A stretch of 64,000 bases of DNA from Bacteroides ihuae (GCF_900104585.1 NZ_FNVX01000005.1:744001-808000); one strand, 5' to 3'. Shown: positions 17,170 through 26,126, counted from the stretch's first letter. Numbers and translations are program-made. The notes: generated from the letters alone by a model not told the origin.

Positions 17170-18243
17170 TTATTGTAAACTGAAATTAATCGGGAGTTTG
17201 TATCTGACGGCTACTTTCTCCCCTTTATTAATACCGGGTTTCCACTTAGGCATGAGATTGACAACCCGTAATGCCTCCCTATCCAAATAAGGATCAACGG
17301 AACGTACTATTTGGGGGTTAATAATACTCCCATCTTTATCGACCACAAACCCAACGATGGCACGTCCTTGAGTACCATTCCCTTCCAAGTAGGCATTGGG
17401 ATGGATAATATTCTGAGATATAAAATCCATTAGTGCCGATGCTCCTCCCGGGAACTCAGGCATGGTGTCTGCTATGTCCAGTGTATCATTTTCTAATATA
17501 GTGTTTTCTTTTGCCTCTATCTTCTTTGTTGCTTCTAGCTTAAAAGTAATTGGAACTGTATATTTGCATGCATATTTTTTATTGTCTAAAATAGCAGGTT
17601 TCCATTTGGGCATAAGACTGATAACCCGTAGCGCTTCTTTATCGCAATCGGGGTTTAAAGCGTGTACAATTACAGGTTTGATGATATTTCCCTCCTTATC
17701 AACGATGAAAGTCACAATAACACGATTTCTCGTTTTGATACTGTTCATATTGACATTGGAGTAGTCTATATTCTGAGATATGAAATTAAATAGTGCCACC
17801 ATTCCTCCAGGAAACTCAGGCATGGTGTCTGCTACGCTAAGTGTATCATTTTCTGATGGCTTTTTTATTTCAGAGAAGTCAGTCGAAATCATTCCAAGTG
17901 TAACCTTTATCTTGGTATCTATGTCTTTCTTTGAATTTGTTATTGTATCATAGACTATTTTTTGATTTGTTTGTGTACTTGCCAAGTTGGCGCTGTGAGC
18001 TATTATTGGTGTCATTGCAATCAAGCCTGCTGATATGCCCAACACGCTAATTGTTCTGCCCGCTATTCGTTTGTGTTCCAATTGTTGTTCCAAATAACGA
18101 ACTTCAGCTTCGCATTTTGGACAAGTACCTAGACAATCACCTTGATATTGGCATTCGGAGGTGATAAATTCAATCTCATTCGCTTCTGCGATTTGCTTGC
18201 GGATCTCTTTGAGTATCTTGCAGGTTTGTTTTCCTCTTTTCAT
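17170..18243 (-). CDS. Membrane protein with cytoplasmic Cys motif and two TonB_C domains
   Basis: A 357-residue protein. Residues 1-60 are a charged, probably cytoplasmic head with a Cys cluster (Cys31, Cys37, Cys41, Cys44; C-x5-C-x3-C-x2-C, ending GTCPKCE). One transmembrane segment follows (about 65-85). The periplasmic part holds two homologous blocks, each starting DTMPEFPGG, then FISQNI, V.F.VDK.G.I..P.IV, D.EALRV..LMPKWKP and YK.PI.F. These are TonB C-terminal domains with the Bacteroidetes MPEFPGG preface. A role in energising an outer-membrane receptor is possible, but the Cys head and duplication are unlike classical TonB, and no exbBD is near. It is 12 nt from the genes on both sides. 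Confidence 0.85.
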   Translation of the reverse strand: MKRGKQTCKILKEIRKQIAEANEIEFITSECQYQGDCLGTCPKCEAEVRYLEQQLEHKRIAGRTISVLGISAGLIAMTPIIAHSANLASTQTNQKIVYDTITNSKKDIDTKIKVTLGMISTDFSEIKKPSENDTLSVADTMPEFPGGMVALFNFISQNIDYSNVNMNSIKTRNRVIVTFIVDKEGNIIKPVIVHALNPDCDKEALRVISLMPKWKPAILDNKKYACKYTVPITFKLEATKKIEAKENTILENDTLDIADTMPEFPGGASALMDFISQNIIHPNAYLEGNGTQGRAIVGFVVDKDGSIINPQIVRSVDPYLDREALRVVNLMPKWKPGINKGEKVAVRYKLPINFSLQ

Positions 18244-18255
18244 GGTTCTTCGTAT

Positions 18256-18867
18256 TTAGTAGGTTACGTACGTAAATAAGTCGAAACGAGATAGTCCCAT
18301 CCCTTTTAGTTGCTGTATACTTCTTTCTAGGTCTTCTTCATTATTATAAAGAGGAATAAGTGGGATACGGACTGAAATTACATCTTTTTTTCCACATTTT
18401 ATTAAGTAATGCAGATTGTTGATCACTTGCTTATTGCTTGTTCCAGTGTAGTACTTGTAGATGGAATCGTTCATGTCTTTGATATCTACAATATAATGGT
18501 CAACTATGGGAAGCAACTTTTCAATGTTTTTTGTTGGTACGTTGAGTGAGGTCTCTAGAGTGAGTAACCATTTTGGACCACAAAGTTCTCGAAAATCAAG
18601 AATAAAGTCGCTTCGCAAGTAAGGTTCTCCTCCGCCAAAGGTTATTCCGCCATTAGTTGCCAGAAAGTATAATTCATCCTTTCTTACTTCTTCATAAAGG
18701 GTTTCGGTGTCGTAATGTTTCCATATTCCCTCTTTACGTAAAGATTGTGAATTTAGACAATAGTTACAACGAAGTGTACAGCCATGGAAAGCTACCAGAG
18801 TGGTAATACCTTCACCATCTGTAGCAAGTCGGTGCCTGCTGATGCCAATCAATGGAGCTGTTTTCAT
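18256..18867 (-). CDS. Radical SAM activase-like protein (pyruvate formate-lyase activase type)
   Basis: A 203-residue radical SAM enzyme. HGCTLRCNYCLN carries the C-x3-C-x2-C motif (Cys30, Cys34, Cys37) that binds the catalytic 4Fe-4S cluster. GGITFGGGEPYL is the SAM-binding GGE-type segment, and DHYIVDIKDMNDSIYKYYTG resembles the later strands of glycyl-radical activases. It is shorter than PflA (about 245 residues) and lacks a second ferredoxin insert. No glycyl-radical enzyme is encoded in this window, so its partner is not visible. It sits 4 nt after addA and 12 nt before the Cys-motif TonB_C gene, so it is transcribed with them. Confidence 0.87.
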   Translation of the reverse strand: MKTAPLIGISRHRLATDGEGITTLVAFHGCTLRCNYCLNSQSLRKEGIWKHYDTETLYEEVRKDELYFLATNGGITFGGGEPYLRSDFILDFRELCGPKWLLTLETSLNVPTKNIEKLLPIVDHYIVDIKDMNDSIYKYYTGTSNKQVINNLHYLIKCGKKDVISVRIPLIPLYNNEEDLERSIQQLKGMGLSRFDLFTYVTY

Positions 18868-18871
18868 TGGC

Positions 18872-21800
18872 TTACTGATTATTGGTTACTTTGTAGTCTA
18901 CTTTTTCTATCACATCTTCTTCCACATACCATAGGTATCCCGAAATGTGAGTGTATTTCATTTTTGCGAGCAATGACATGTATCCTTGCACTTGCTCGTT
19001 ATATTTCTTTTTTTGTTTACCGAATTTAAAATCGACTACCACGACTTCTTCGTCCTTCATCATCACACGGTCCGGACGTCGGGTTTGCAATATCCCTTTC
19101 TCCTTATATATAATGGCACATTCGTTGAATAGTCTCCAATCACCGGAATACCAATTGCGTATTTGTGGTTGATTAAATGCTTTCTGAGTAAGGAGACGTA
19201 TTTCTTCTTCCGTTTCATGACTTCCGATAACGCCTTCGAATACCAGACGTTCTATAGCTACCTCAATGTCCGCCTCGGTTTCGATGGCAGAGAACAATGT
19301 ATGCAATAATTTTCCGTGATCAATAAATCGACTTTCAGATTCCTCTTCGTCAAGACCTTTTATGAAGTCGGCCGAGCGGTTAGATTGCCTAAACTCAATA
19401 TCGTGTCGCATTGACTCCATTATTACAGGTCGCTTTTCTGGTCTTTGAAGTAACTTATTGGTTTCCTTATTCGTCTTTTCTTCTTCCGAGGGGCAGAGCT
19501 CTCCATATTCGTACGATGTTTCCTCATCCCATTCTATGTCACTTTGGGCAGCGACTTGCGGAAGGGTATTGAGCAGCAGGTCGGATATGGTTCCTCGTTG
19601 TCCCTTCTTAGACCATACAATTAGATTCTTTCCGGCACGTGTAAAGGCTACATAAAGCAGATTTAAGTTATCTACCCATAATTGTAATCTTTCTTGTAAG
19701 TAATCCTCTTTATATACAGACTCTGCCATTTGAGACGAATAATTGATCGGCACAATATCAAGTCCGTCGAAAGGAGCGGTGGTAGGAACACACCACACCA
19801 ACTGGTTGTTTGTTTCGTTCTCCAACTTCCAATCACAAAAAGGTAGTAACACCGTATGAAACTCTAATCCTTTAGATTTGTGGATGGAGAAAATACGAAT
19901 GCCGTCAATCTCACCGCTGGGAATGGTTTTGCTGCATAACGTCTCTTCCCAGAAGCGAATAAATGCATCCGTGTCCGAAGAGTTGCTTTGCACATAATCC
20001 GTCACGGCATCAAAGAAGGCAAACAGATAAGCATCTTGTTGTGTGATTCGGTTCATTTCGAAGATGCTGAATAGCTCTTCCAATACTTCGTATAAAGGCA
20101 TAAGGTGTAAGACATCCTTCATCTCAATAAACGTTTTCGGTAGAAATTCTTCCGCAGTGTGAAGCAATATCGTATTGATGTCAGTCTCTTTTTTCACTAT
20201 TTCCGTTTGATAGCTCACAGCCAATTGGGCAGCAGCTATCTTATTTTCAGGATTCGAAAGATAGCGCAGAGAATCTATCATCATGCAGATGGAGAGCGAT
20301 GCATCGAGACGGAATGCCTCGTCGGAGACCACCTTGCAATTCAGTTCTTTATCAAAATAGTCGGCTATTTGAGGAATGTTTTTATTTTTACGTACCAAGA
20401 TGGCAATGTTGTTCATACGGATACCGCTGCTCAACAATCGTTCCACCTCTTCGCCCAAGCTGATGAGTGTTTGCTCTGTGTAATTATGTTCTTCGTCTGG
20501 TTCAAGGAAAGATACTTTGATGTAGCCTTTATCCTCTTTGCGAGGCGATTCTTGTTCCACGTCAGCATACGCTCGTTGCAGAGCTTCACAGTCTGTGTTC
20601 AATTGCGACTTATAGATTTCATTCAGATAACCTACCGCAGCTTTGAAGATGAGGTTGTTGAAGCGTATGATATTTGTTTCACTTCGTCGGTTGGTCTTTA
20701 GGGTTTCCTCACGAATAGGGAAATGTCCGATATACTCGTTCAATCCATTCAGTATCCCCCAATCACCATTTCGCCAGCGATAGATAGACTGCTTCACATC
20801 GCCTACAATGAGGCTATCTGCTCCTTGCGATAAACCTTCTAGTAGTAATAATTTAAAGTTGTTCCACTGCATTCGACTGGTATCCTGAAACTCATCTATC
20901 ATCACATTGCGGATGTTGGTTCCTATCTTTTCGAATACGAAAGAGGAATCACCATCTTTCACTAGTCGATGAAGCAAAGCATTGGTATCTGACAGGAGAA
21001 AACGATTGTTCTCTCTGTTCAGTTCGCGAACTTCCTCGTCGATGCCCGCTAGTAGCTGCACTTTGTTGAGGTGCTGCATAGATAAGCGGCAACTGTTCAC
21101 TATCCCATTATTACGTGTGCGAAACTCTTCGGCATCTTTTAGTAAAGGTATCAGGCTTGATGAAGCCAACGAAAGAATGTCGCCATAGCGAGGCGAGGTC
21201 TTTGCTGCCCAGTTTTTCTCATCTTCAATACACTTCTCTACAGTAGCGTTACGGATGTCGTCGCCCAAGATACCATTGTTCAGTTTGCGAAAATAGCTGC
21301 CTATTCCTCTTGAACCACCTTTCAGGTCATCAGCATTGAGGGCGTGTCCATCCAATTCCCCTTCAAACTGATCGTAGAAACTTTTCATCTGTTCCAAAGC
21401 CTCTTTCAACATTTCATCCAATTGGCGGCGATAATCCTTAATGGTATTTGGGTTCTTAAGTCGTTGTCGAAGTCCTTCTCCTTTTTCAATATACCCCTCA
21501 TCGAAGATATTTCTTCCAAAGCTTTTCACTTCGTCGGCAACGTTCCATCGCTTGTCGTCTGCTATTCGTTCATTGATATAATCTAGTAGCCAGGCAAGCA
21601 TAGGAGAGGTGGGACCAAGCTTTTCTATCATCGAATCGACAGCATTACTCAGCACTTCAGCATTGTTTAACTCTATATTCAGGTTGGGGCTTAGTTCCAG
21701 TTCGCGAGCCAGATTACGCATTACCGACTGAAAGAAAGAGTCGATTGTCTCTACGCGAAAGCGACTGTAATCGTGTAGCATGTAATTGAGCGCTTTTCCG

Positions 21801-22066
21801 GCAGCCTTGCTGACTTCCTCTTCTGTTTTATTTGTTTCGCTGCATATTCTTAACAAATAAGCGTTAGAACCTTCGTCTTTTGTCCATATCCCATATAGTT
21901 GGCTGAGGATGCGTTCTTTCATTTCCGCTGTAGCCTTATTTGTAAATGTCACAGCTAGTATTTGGCGATAAGCCATAGGATTGAGAATGAGAAGCTTTAT
22001 ATATTCCACGGCTAGGGTAAATGTTTTACCCGATCCGGCAGATGCTTTATAGACAAGAAGTTCCAT
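18872..22066 (-). CDS. addA: AddA-like UvrD/Rep superfamily helicase-nuclease
   Basis: A 1064-residue SF1A helicase fused to a C-terminal RecB-type nuclease. Walker A ASAGSGKT at 8-15; VTFTNKATAEMKERI (motif Ia); motif II MIDEFQDTSRMQW; motif III VGDVKQSIYRWRNGD; motif V IFSIHKSKGLEF; motif VI LYVAFTRAGKNL. The nuclease core is near the end: TRRPDRVMMKDEEVVVVDFKFGKQ, followed by a QVQGYM helix. It would unwind and degrade DNA ends together with the AddB-like protein encoded 1.7 kb downstream. It is first in the operon. Upstream, TACATTTG at 22112-22119 is a candidate -7 element. Confidence 0.92.
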   Translation of the reverse strand: MELLVYKASAGSGKTFTLAVEYIKLLILNPMAYRQILAVTFTNKATAEMKERILSQLYGIWTKDEGSNAYLLRICSETNKTEEEVSKAAGKALNYMLHDYSRFRVETIDSFFQSVMRNLARELELSPNLNIELNNAEVLSNAVDSMIEKLGPTSPMLAWLLDYINERIADDKRWNVADEVKSFGRNIFDEGYIEKGEGLRQRLKNPNTIKDYRRQLDEMLKEALEQMKSFYDQFEGELDGHALNADDLKGGSRGIGSYFRKLNNGILGDDIRNATVEKCIEDEKNWAAKTSPRYGDILSLASSSLIPLLKDAEEFRTRNNGIVNSCRLSMQHLNKVQLLAGIDEEVRELNRENNRFLLSDTNALLHRLVKDGDSSFVFEKIGTNIRNVMIDEFQDTSRMQWNNFKLLLLEGLSQGADSLIVGDVKQSIYRWRNGDWGILNGLNEYIGHFPIREETLKTNRRSETNIIRFNNLIFKAAVGYLNEIYKSQLNTDCEALQRAYADVEQESPRKEDKGYIKVSFLEPDEEHNYTEQTLISLGEEVERLLSSGIRMNNIAILVRKNKNIPQIADYFDKELNCKVVSDEAFRLDASLSICMMIDSLRYLSNPENKIAAAQLAVSYQTEIVKKETDINTILLHTAEEFLPKTFIEMKDVLHLMPLYEVLEELFSIFEMNRITQQDAYLFAFFDAVTDYVQSNSSDTDAFIRFWEETLCSKTIPSGEIDGIRIFSIHKSKGLEFHTVLLPFCDWKLENETNNQLVWCVPTTAPFDGLDIVPINYSSQMAESVYKEDYLQERLQLWVDNLNLLYVAFTRAGKNLIVWSKKGQRGTISDLLLNTLPQVAAQSDIEWDEETSYEYGELCPSEEEKTNKETNKLLQRPEKRPVIMESMRHDIEFRQSNRSADFIKGLDEEESESRFIDHGKLLHTLFSAIETEADIEVAIERLVFEGVIGSHETEEEIRLLTQKAFNQPQIRNWYSGDWRLFNECAIIYKEKGILQTRRPDRVMMKDEEVVVVDFKFGKQKKKYNEQVQGYMSLLAKMKYTHISGYLWYVEEDVIEKVDYKVTNNQ

Positions 22067-22111
22067 GTATTATTCTAATCAGTCGTGATCGTTATTAAAA
22101 ACTTATTATTG

Positions 22112-22119
22112 CAAATGTA
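22112..22119 (-). promoter_or_regulatory. Candidate -7 element for the addA operon
   Basis: TACATTTG on the minus strand, about 46 nt upstream of the addA ATG. No -33 element was found at the usual distance. Confidence 0.5.
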
Positions 22120-22225
22120 CAAAATTATATCAAACGAGTAGTATGCTTTAAAATATTTGATGTTTTTCTTATTCTTCGTTATTGGCTGATATAGTAATCA
22201 TAATTAGGAGAGGGAAATATAGGGC

Positions 22226-22289
22226 AAAAAAAAAGGAGTCACGCCTGACTCCAACCTTTGTTAACCTTAAATCTAATACTATGAAAAAC
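22226..22289 (-). ncRNA. Candidate short (about 64 nt) RNA ending in a terminator
   Basis: In the 366-nt gap between addA and the YhcH gene, a minus-strand promoter (22296-22325) faces a terminator only about 40 nt on. The terminator has stem GGAGTCA (22235-22241) and TGACTCC (22246-22252) followed by nine U. The predicted transcript starts near 22289. The hairpin could equally end the YhcH transcript, whose stop codon is 180 nt upstream. No frame longer than a few codons fits inside on this strand. The 22127-22225 and 22326-22432 parts of the gap show nothing recognisable. Confidence 0.5.
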
Positions 22290-22295
22290 ACACTG

Positions 22296-22325
22296 CAAAT
22301 ATACGGACTTTTTTGATATCTGCAA
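22296..22325 (-). promoter_or_regulatory. Promoter for the candidate short RNA
   Basis: On the minus strand TTG (22323-22325), 19 nt of spacer, then TATATTTG (22296-22303). The geometry equals that of the trp and receiver-kinase promoters in this window. Confidence 0.65.
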
Positions 22326-22432
22326 GCACTGTGTACGAAAACATGTGTTTTATAACATAGATTAATAATTCTTGTTTCGAAATCTATTTTTATTAAGAAA
22401 AAAGAACTTATTGCCTTTCTGTGCAACTCATT

Positions 22433-23053
22433 TTAAGGTAAATACTCTATTTTGGCTACGATGAGTCTTACCACTTCTTCTTTTTCTGCCTTTACCATGG
22501 CTTGGTGGTAGTCGTTAGGAAAGAATAAAAAGAAAAAGTCGGGTTTTGAATCTACGTATTTAATCTTTTTTGCTTGATAGTGAATCACATCCGGCTTATA
22601 CTCTGTGATGGGTGTAGCGTCTTTGACCTTAACTAGCCCGAAACGCTCGGTTCCTTTTGCTACATACTGCAAGTCAATGTAATGACGGTGAGATTCTACT
22701 TTGCTCTTGCTTGCATCTCGTGTTTGGCTATCAGATACTTTGATAAAGCAACGTTTGCCATCTATTTCGTAGGTTCCTTGTGGCATGGTAAGTAAGTCGT
22801 TCTCGCCCAACCATCGAAACATTTTATCCCACAATTCTTTGTTCTTCTGATACTGAGTGGCAAACTCAATAGAGTTGGTTGCTTTGTATGGCACGGCTTT
22901 AAATCCGTTAGACCATTCTCCTTTATGACACCATTGGCATGCCTTTTTCTTGCTCCAAGGGGTGCTTTCAGCTTGAACATTCGATAAGAAAGCGCAAAAA
23001 GCGAAGACTGAAGCAACACATAGTATGCGGCTTAAGAAAGATTTGTTTTTCAT
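22433..23053 (-). CDS. YhcH/YjgK/YiaL family protein with signal peptide
   Basis: A 206-residue protein with a signal peptide (VASVFAFCAFLSNVQA), then a cupin-like DUF386 domain: SHRHYIDLQYVAKGTERFG and FFLFFPNDYHQAMVKAEKEEVVRLIVAKIEY, the metal-binding His/Glu pattern of this family. Cytoplasmic relatives (YhcH, NanQ) are sugar anomerases or sialic-acid-related proteins; export of this one is notable, and its ligand is unknown. A pair of Cys (ACQWCHK) follows the signal peptide. It lies 106 nt downstream of the antiporter gene on the same strand. Confidence 0.88.
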   Translation of the reverse strand: MKNKSFLSRILCVASVFAFCAFLSNVQAESTPWSKKKACQWCHKGEWSNGFKAVPYKATNSIEFATQYQKNKELWDKMFRWLGENDLLTMPQGTYEIDGKRCFIKVSDSQTRDASKSKVESHRHYIDLQYVAKGTERFGLVKVKDATPITEYKPDVIHYQAKKIKYVDSKPDFFFLFFPNDYHQAMVKAEKEEVVRLIVAKIEYLP

Positions 23054-23159
23054 TTTGCGAAGTTTTTTATTCAGATATTATTTTAATGTAAAGCTTACGT
23101 TGTCTCCAAAAAGATGGATGATTGAGTAATTCTATTCTTCAGGTTACAAATGTAGAGAC

Positions 23160-24608
23160 TTATTTCTTTTCTTTCTCCGATATGAGCAGAAGTTTATCAC
23201 CAACATGCAATTTTAGACTACCGTTGGGTATCAAAAATTCATCTCCACGCTTAACTATCATTACCAGTGTACCTTGCGGCAGATTCATGTCTTTCAAATT
23301 TTTAGCTTCTTCAATCATCTCGGAAGTAACGACCATATCCGAGAGTTTGGAATCTATCTCTTCGGGCAGTTCTACGCCGAATTCATTACCTGTCTTTTCG
23401 AGAGGAGAGGAGAGATGCAGCAGGCGAGCTACATAAGAGACTGTTGTGCCTTGCAAAATCAGTGATATGATCGTAATAAAAAATACAATATTGAAGATAG
23501 CCTTAGAACCTTCTACATTTGCCACCACAGGATAGGTGGCAAAAATAATGGGCACAGCTCCGCGTAGTCCTACCCATGAAACAAATAAGCGTGATTTGAA
23601 TTTCATTTTTCTGAAAGGGAGTAGGCTTATAAATACACTAAGTGGACGACCTACAACAATCATAAAGAGACCGATTAGCGTGGCTATAATAGCAACTTGT
23701 AGCATCTCGTGCGGGTTGACCAGCAATCCAAGAGTAAGGAACATAATGATTTGGAACAACCAAGTGAGTCCGTCCATAAAGGTGGAAATTTCCTTTCGAT
23801 AAGGAATTTTATTATTTCCTACCAGCATTCCCGCAATGTACACGGCTAAATAACCATTTCCATTGAGGCGATCTGTGATGGCAAAGGTGAAAAAGACAAA
23901 TGCTAGTAGTAAGATTGGATAGAGTGATTGATTATCAATATTTATTTTATTAAGGAAAAGGATAATCAATTTGCCTAGTAAATATCCCGCCGCACCGCCT
24001 ACAATGAACTGAATAGCAAAAGTTCCTAATATTTCTCCGATGCCCATACCACCCAATTGAATGAACTGAATGAGTATGATGGTGAGCATATAAGCCATAG
24101 GGTCATTACTTCCACTTTCCATCTCAAGCATGGGACGAAGATTGTGTTTTAGATTCATCTTCTGAGAACGGAGTATGGCAAATACGGATGCGGAATCTGT
24201 GGATGACATAGTAGCAGCTAATAGCAAAGAGGTAGTAAGAGGGAAGCATATATTAATGAAACTCATGCCGGAGAGTGCCCAGATAAATAATCCCGTGAAC
24301 AGGGTCGTAAGCAGTACTCCAAGGGTAGAGAGGACAATGCCGTGTGGAAGGATGGGGCGTATTTCGGAGAACTGAGTACCCATGCCACCCGAAAAAAGAA
24401 TGATGCTTAGAGCAATCATGCCAATGGATTGTGCTTCTTTGGCATTGTGAAATTGTAACCCTAGACCATCACTCCCGAAAATCATACCTACTACTAGAAA
24501 TAAGAGAAGGGCAGGTATTCCAAACCGATATCCGGTCTTTCCAAAAACAATGCTGACAATTAATAAAACAGAACCAATCAGTAACATATTTTCTGCAGAA
24601 AAGAGCAT
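23160..24608 (-). CDS. Potassium/proton antiporter (CPA1, NhaP2/CvrA type) with TrkA_C domain
   Basis: A 482-residue protein with 12-13 transmembrane segments forming a cation:proton antiporter. TDSASVFAILRS and MLEMESGSNDPMAYMLTI carry the ion-binding acidic residues of the CPA1 family, and FVSWVGLRGAVPIIFAT is another family landmark. The C-terminal 80 residues, from DMVVTSEMIEEAKNLKDMNLPQGTLVMIVKRG to GDKLLLISEKEKK, are a TrkA_C (RCK_C) cytoplasmic domain. Family members of this type export K+ to control cell volume or turgor. It probably forms its own unit, with the YhcH gene following. Confidence 0.9.
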   Translation of the reverse strand: MLFSAENMLLIGSVLLIVSIVFGKTGYRFGIPALLLFLVVGMIFGSDGLGLQFHNAKEAQSIGMIALSIILFSGGMGTQFSEIRPILPHGIVLSTLGVLLTTLFTGLFIWALSGMSFINICFPLTTSLLLAATMSSTDSASVFAILRSQKMNLKHNLRPMLEMESGSNDPMAYMLTIILIQFIQLGGMGIGEILGTFAIQFIVGGAAGYLLGKLIILFLNKINIDNQSLYPILLLAFVFFTFAITDRLNGNGYLAVYIAGMLVGNNKIPYRKEISTFMDGLTWLFQIIMFLTLGLLVNPHEMLQVAIIATLIGLFMIVVGRPLSVFISLLPFRKMKFKSRLFVSWVGLRGAVPIIFATYPVVANVEGSKAIFNIVFFITIISLILQGTTVSYVARLLHLSSPLEKTGNEFGVELPEEIDSKLSDMVVTSEMIEEAKNLKDMNLPQGTLVMIVKRGDEFLIPNGSLKLHVGDKLLLISEKEKK

Positions 24609-24745
24609 AGGCGATAAATATAAATATGGTTTATAAATTGTTTTTTTTATTGTTATTGCGCTAAGTTACTTCTTTCTTTCAAAATAAAAAAGTGCGTTTA
24701 ATATTCATTTTTTAATAAAAGTGCTTCTGAATGGCTTTAATATAC

Positions 24746-24753
24746 TATTTTTG
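24746..24753 (+). promoter_or_regulatory. Candidate -7 element for the uracil permease gene
   Basis: TATTTTTG matches TAnnTTTG, 29 nt upstream of the ATG at 24783. The -33 region has only a TT-rich stretch. Confidence 0.5.
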
Positions 24754-24782
24754 TTCTCTAAAAACAGATTTTATCTTTATTT

Positions 24783-25970
24783 ATGGATTCAAACAATCTT
24801 TCTCCTTTGCGTAAAGGGGTGGTAGGAATACAATTTCTTTTTGTGGCTTTTGGTGCTACGGTACTTGTACCTTTGTTAGTGGGTCTCGACCCTTCTACCG
24901 CTCTTTTCACTGCTGGTATTGGTACTCTTATTTTCCATTTGGTAACCAAAGGTAAGGTACCTATTTTCTTAGGCAGTAGTTTTGCTTTTATCGCACCTAT
25001 TATTAAAGCTACTGAGCTTTATGGATTGCCAGGCACGCTATCAGGTATGATGGGAGTAGCTTTGGTTTATTTCCTGATGAGTGCATTGGTTAAATGGCAA
25101 GGGATCAGATTCATCGACCGTTTGTTTCCACCTATTGTCATTGGCCCTGTAATAATGCTCATCGGCTTGTCATTGGCTGGTACAGGCGTAAATATGGCTA
25201 AAGATAACTGGATATTGGCATTGTTATCTCTGATTACGGCTATTTTGGTTTCTATACGAGCTAGAGGATTATTTAAACTGATACCTATCTTTTGTGGTAT
25301 TATAGTGGGATATGTGGCCGCATTATTATTTTTTGATGTCGATTTATCTGGTGTGCGAGATGCTGCTTGGTTTAGCTTACCTCCGTTTACATTCCCTGCT
25401 TTTTCGTGGGAACCAATATTGTATATGATGCCTGTAGCCATAGCACCTGTGATAGAGCATATCGGTGATGTATATGTGGTCAATACGGTGGCTAAAAAAG
25501 ATTTTGTGAAAGACCCTGGTTTGCATCGCACTTTGTTGGGTGACGGATTAGCTTGTTTTGTTGCAGGGTTTCTTGGCGGTCCTCCTGTTACCACTTATTC
25601 TGAAGTGACGGGTGCTATGTCTCTCACTAAGGTCACTAATCCTCAAGTTATCCGTATAGCTGCGGTTACTGCTATTATCTTCTCGGTCATAGGAAAAGTC
25701 AGTGCTTTACTTAGATCTATACCTAGTGCTGTGTTGGGAGGCATTATGTTGTTACTATTCGGAACTATTGCTTGCGCGGGAGTTACAAACCTTATTAATT
25801 GCGCTGTAGATTTGAGTCGCACGCGTAATATTATTATATTCTCACTGACACTGACGGTAGGTATTGGCGGTGCAGTATTAACATGGGGTAATTTTTCTCT
25901 TTCGGGCATTGGACTTGCTGCAATTGTGGGTGTGCTACTTAACTTGCTGTTACCTCAAGAAAAGGCATAA
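24783..25970 (+). CDS. uraA: Uracil:proton symporter (NCS2 family)
   Basis: A 395-residue inner-membrane nucleobase transporter. NCS2 signatures: [52 protein letters not shown] at the N-terminus, [13 protein letters not shown] with the substrate/proton Glu in helix 8, and [31 protein letters not shown], where NPxTTY is replaced by GPPVTTYSE as in UraA proteins. The length is slightly short for the family but both inverted repeats are present. Uracil is the likely substrate; a xanthine-specific role is less likely. It is a single gene, convergent with hcp. Confidence 0.9.
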   Translation: MDSNNLSPLRKGVVGIQFLFVAFGATVLVPLLVGLDPSTALFTAGIGTLIFHLVTKGKVPIFLGSSFAFIAPIIKATELYGLPGTLSGMMGVALVYFLMSALVKWQGIRFIDRLFPPIVIGPVIMLIGLSLAGTGVNMAKDNWILALLSLITAILVSIRARGLFKLIPIFCGIIVGYVAALLFFDVDLSGVRDAAWFSLPPFTFPAFSWEPILYMMPVAIAPVIEHIGDVYVVNTVAKKDFVKDPGLHRTLLGDGLACFVAGFLGGPPVTTYSEVTGAMSLTKVTNPQVIRIAAVTAIIFSVIGKVSALLRSIPSAVLGGIMLLLFGTIACAGVTNLINCAVDLSRTRNIIIFSLTLTVGIGGAVLTWGNFSLSGIGLAAIVGVLLNLLLPQEKA

Positions 25971-26060
25971 GAATATTGAAATTGCTATGTAGGCATACTA
26001 AATTTTAATGCCTATATTGTTTAAAATATTTACAAATTGTTTTATTCCGTTGAGTTCGGA

Positions 26061-26126
26061 ACTTCAGCTTGGTGAAGACACGTCTTCACCAAGCTGAAGT
26101 AGTTAATTCACCACGCTGAACTAACT
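26061..26126. repeat. Array A: three palindromic units with exact 22-nt period
   Basis: Three units begin at 26061, 26083 and 26105. Their cores are TTCAGCTTGGTGAA (from 26063), TTCACCAAGCTGAA (26085) and TTCACCACGCTGAA (26107), spaced 22 nt. The first core is the exact reverse complement of the second, so 26061-26100 forms a perfect 18-bp stem with loop CACG. The array lies in the 320-nt gap between the ends of uraA (+) and hcp (-). It may act as a bidirectional terminator or as a protein-binding array; the rest of the gap (26127-26290) is A/T-rich without clear signals. Confidence 0.85.

Noticed and set aside
18256..18867. Radical SAM gene as part of a RiPP peptide cluster
   Set aside because: No short precursor frame, no SPASM-type cysteine extension and no peptidase/ABC transporter are nearby; the neighbour is a long TonB_C protein.
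22169..22426. 85-codon minus-strand frame next to the candidate short RNA
   Set aside because: It crosses the terminator hairpin and its A-run, has no family resemblance and no start signal; treated as chance.
26061..26126. Array A as a CRISPR
   Set aside because: The units are only 22 nt with no unique spacers between repeats, there are three of them and no cas genes are near. It is a palindromic tandem array, not a CRISPR.
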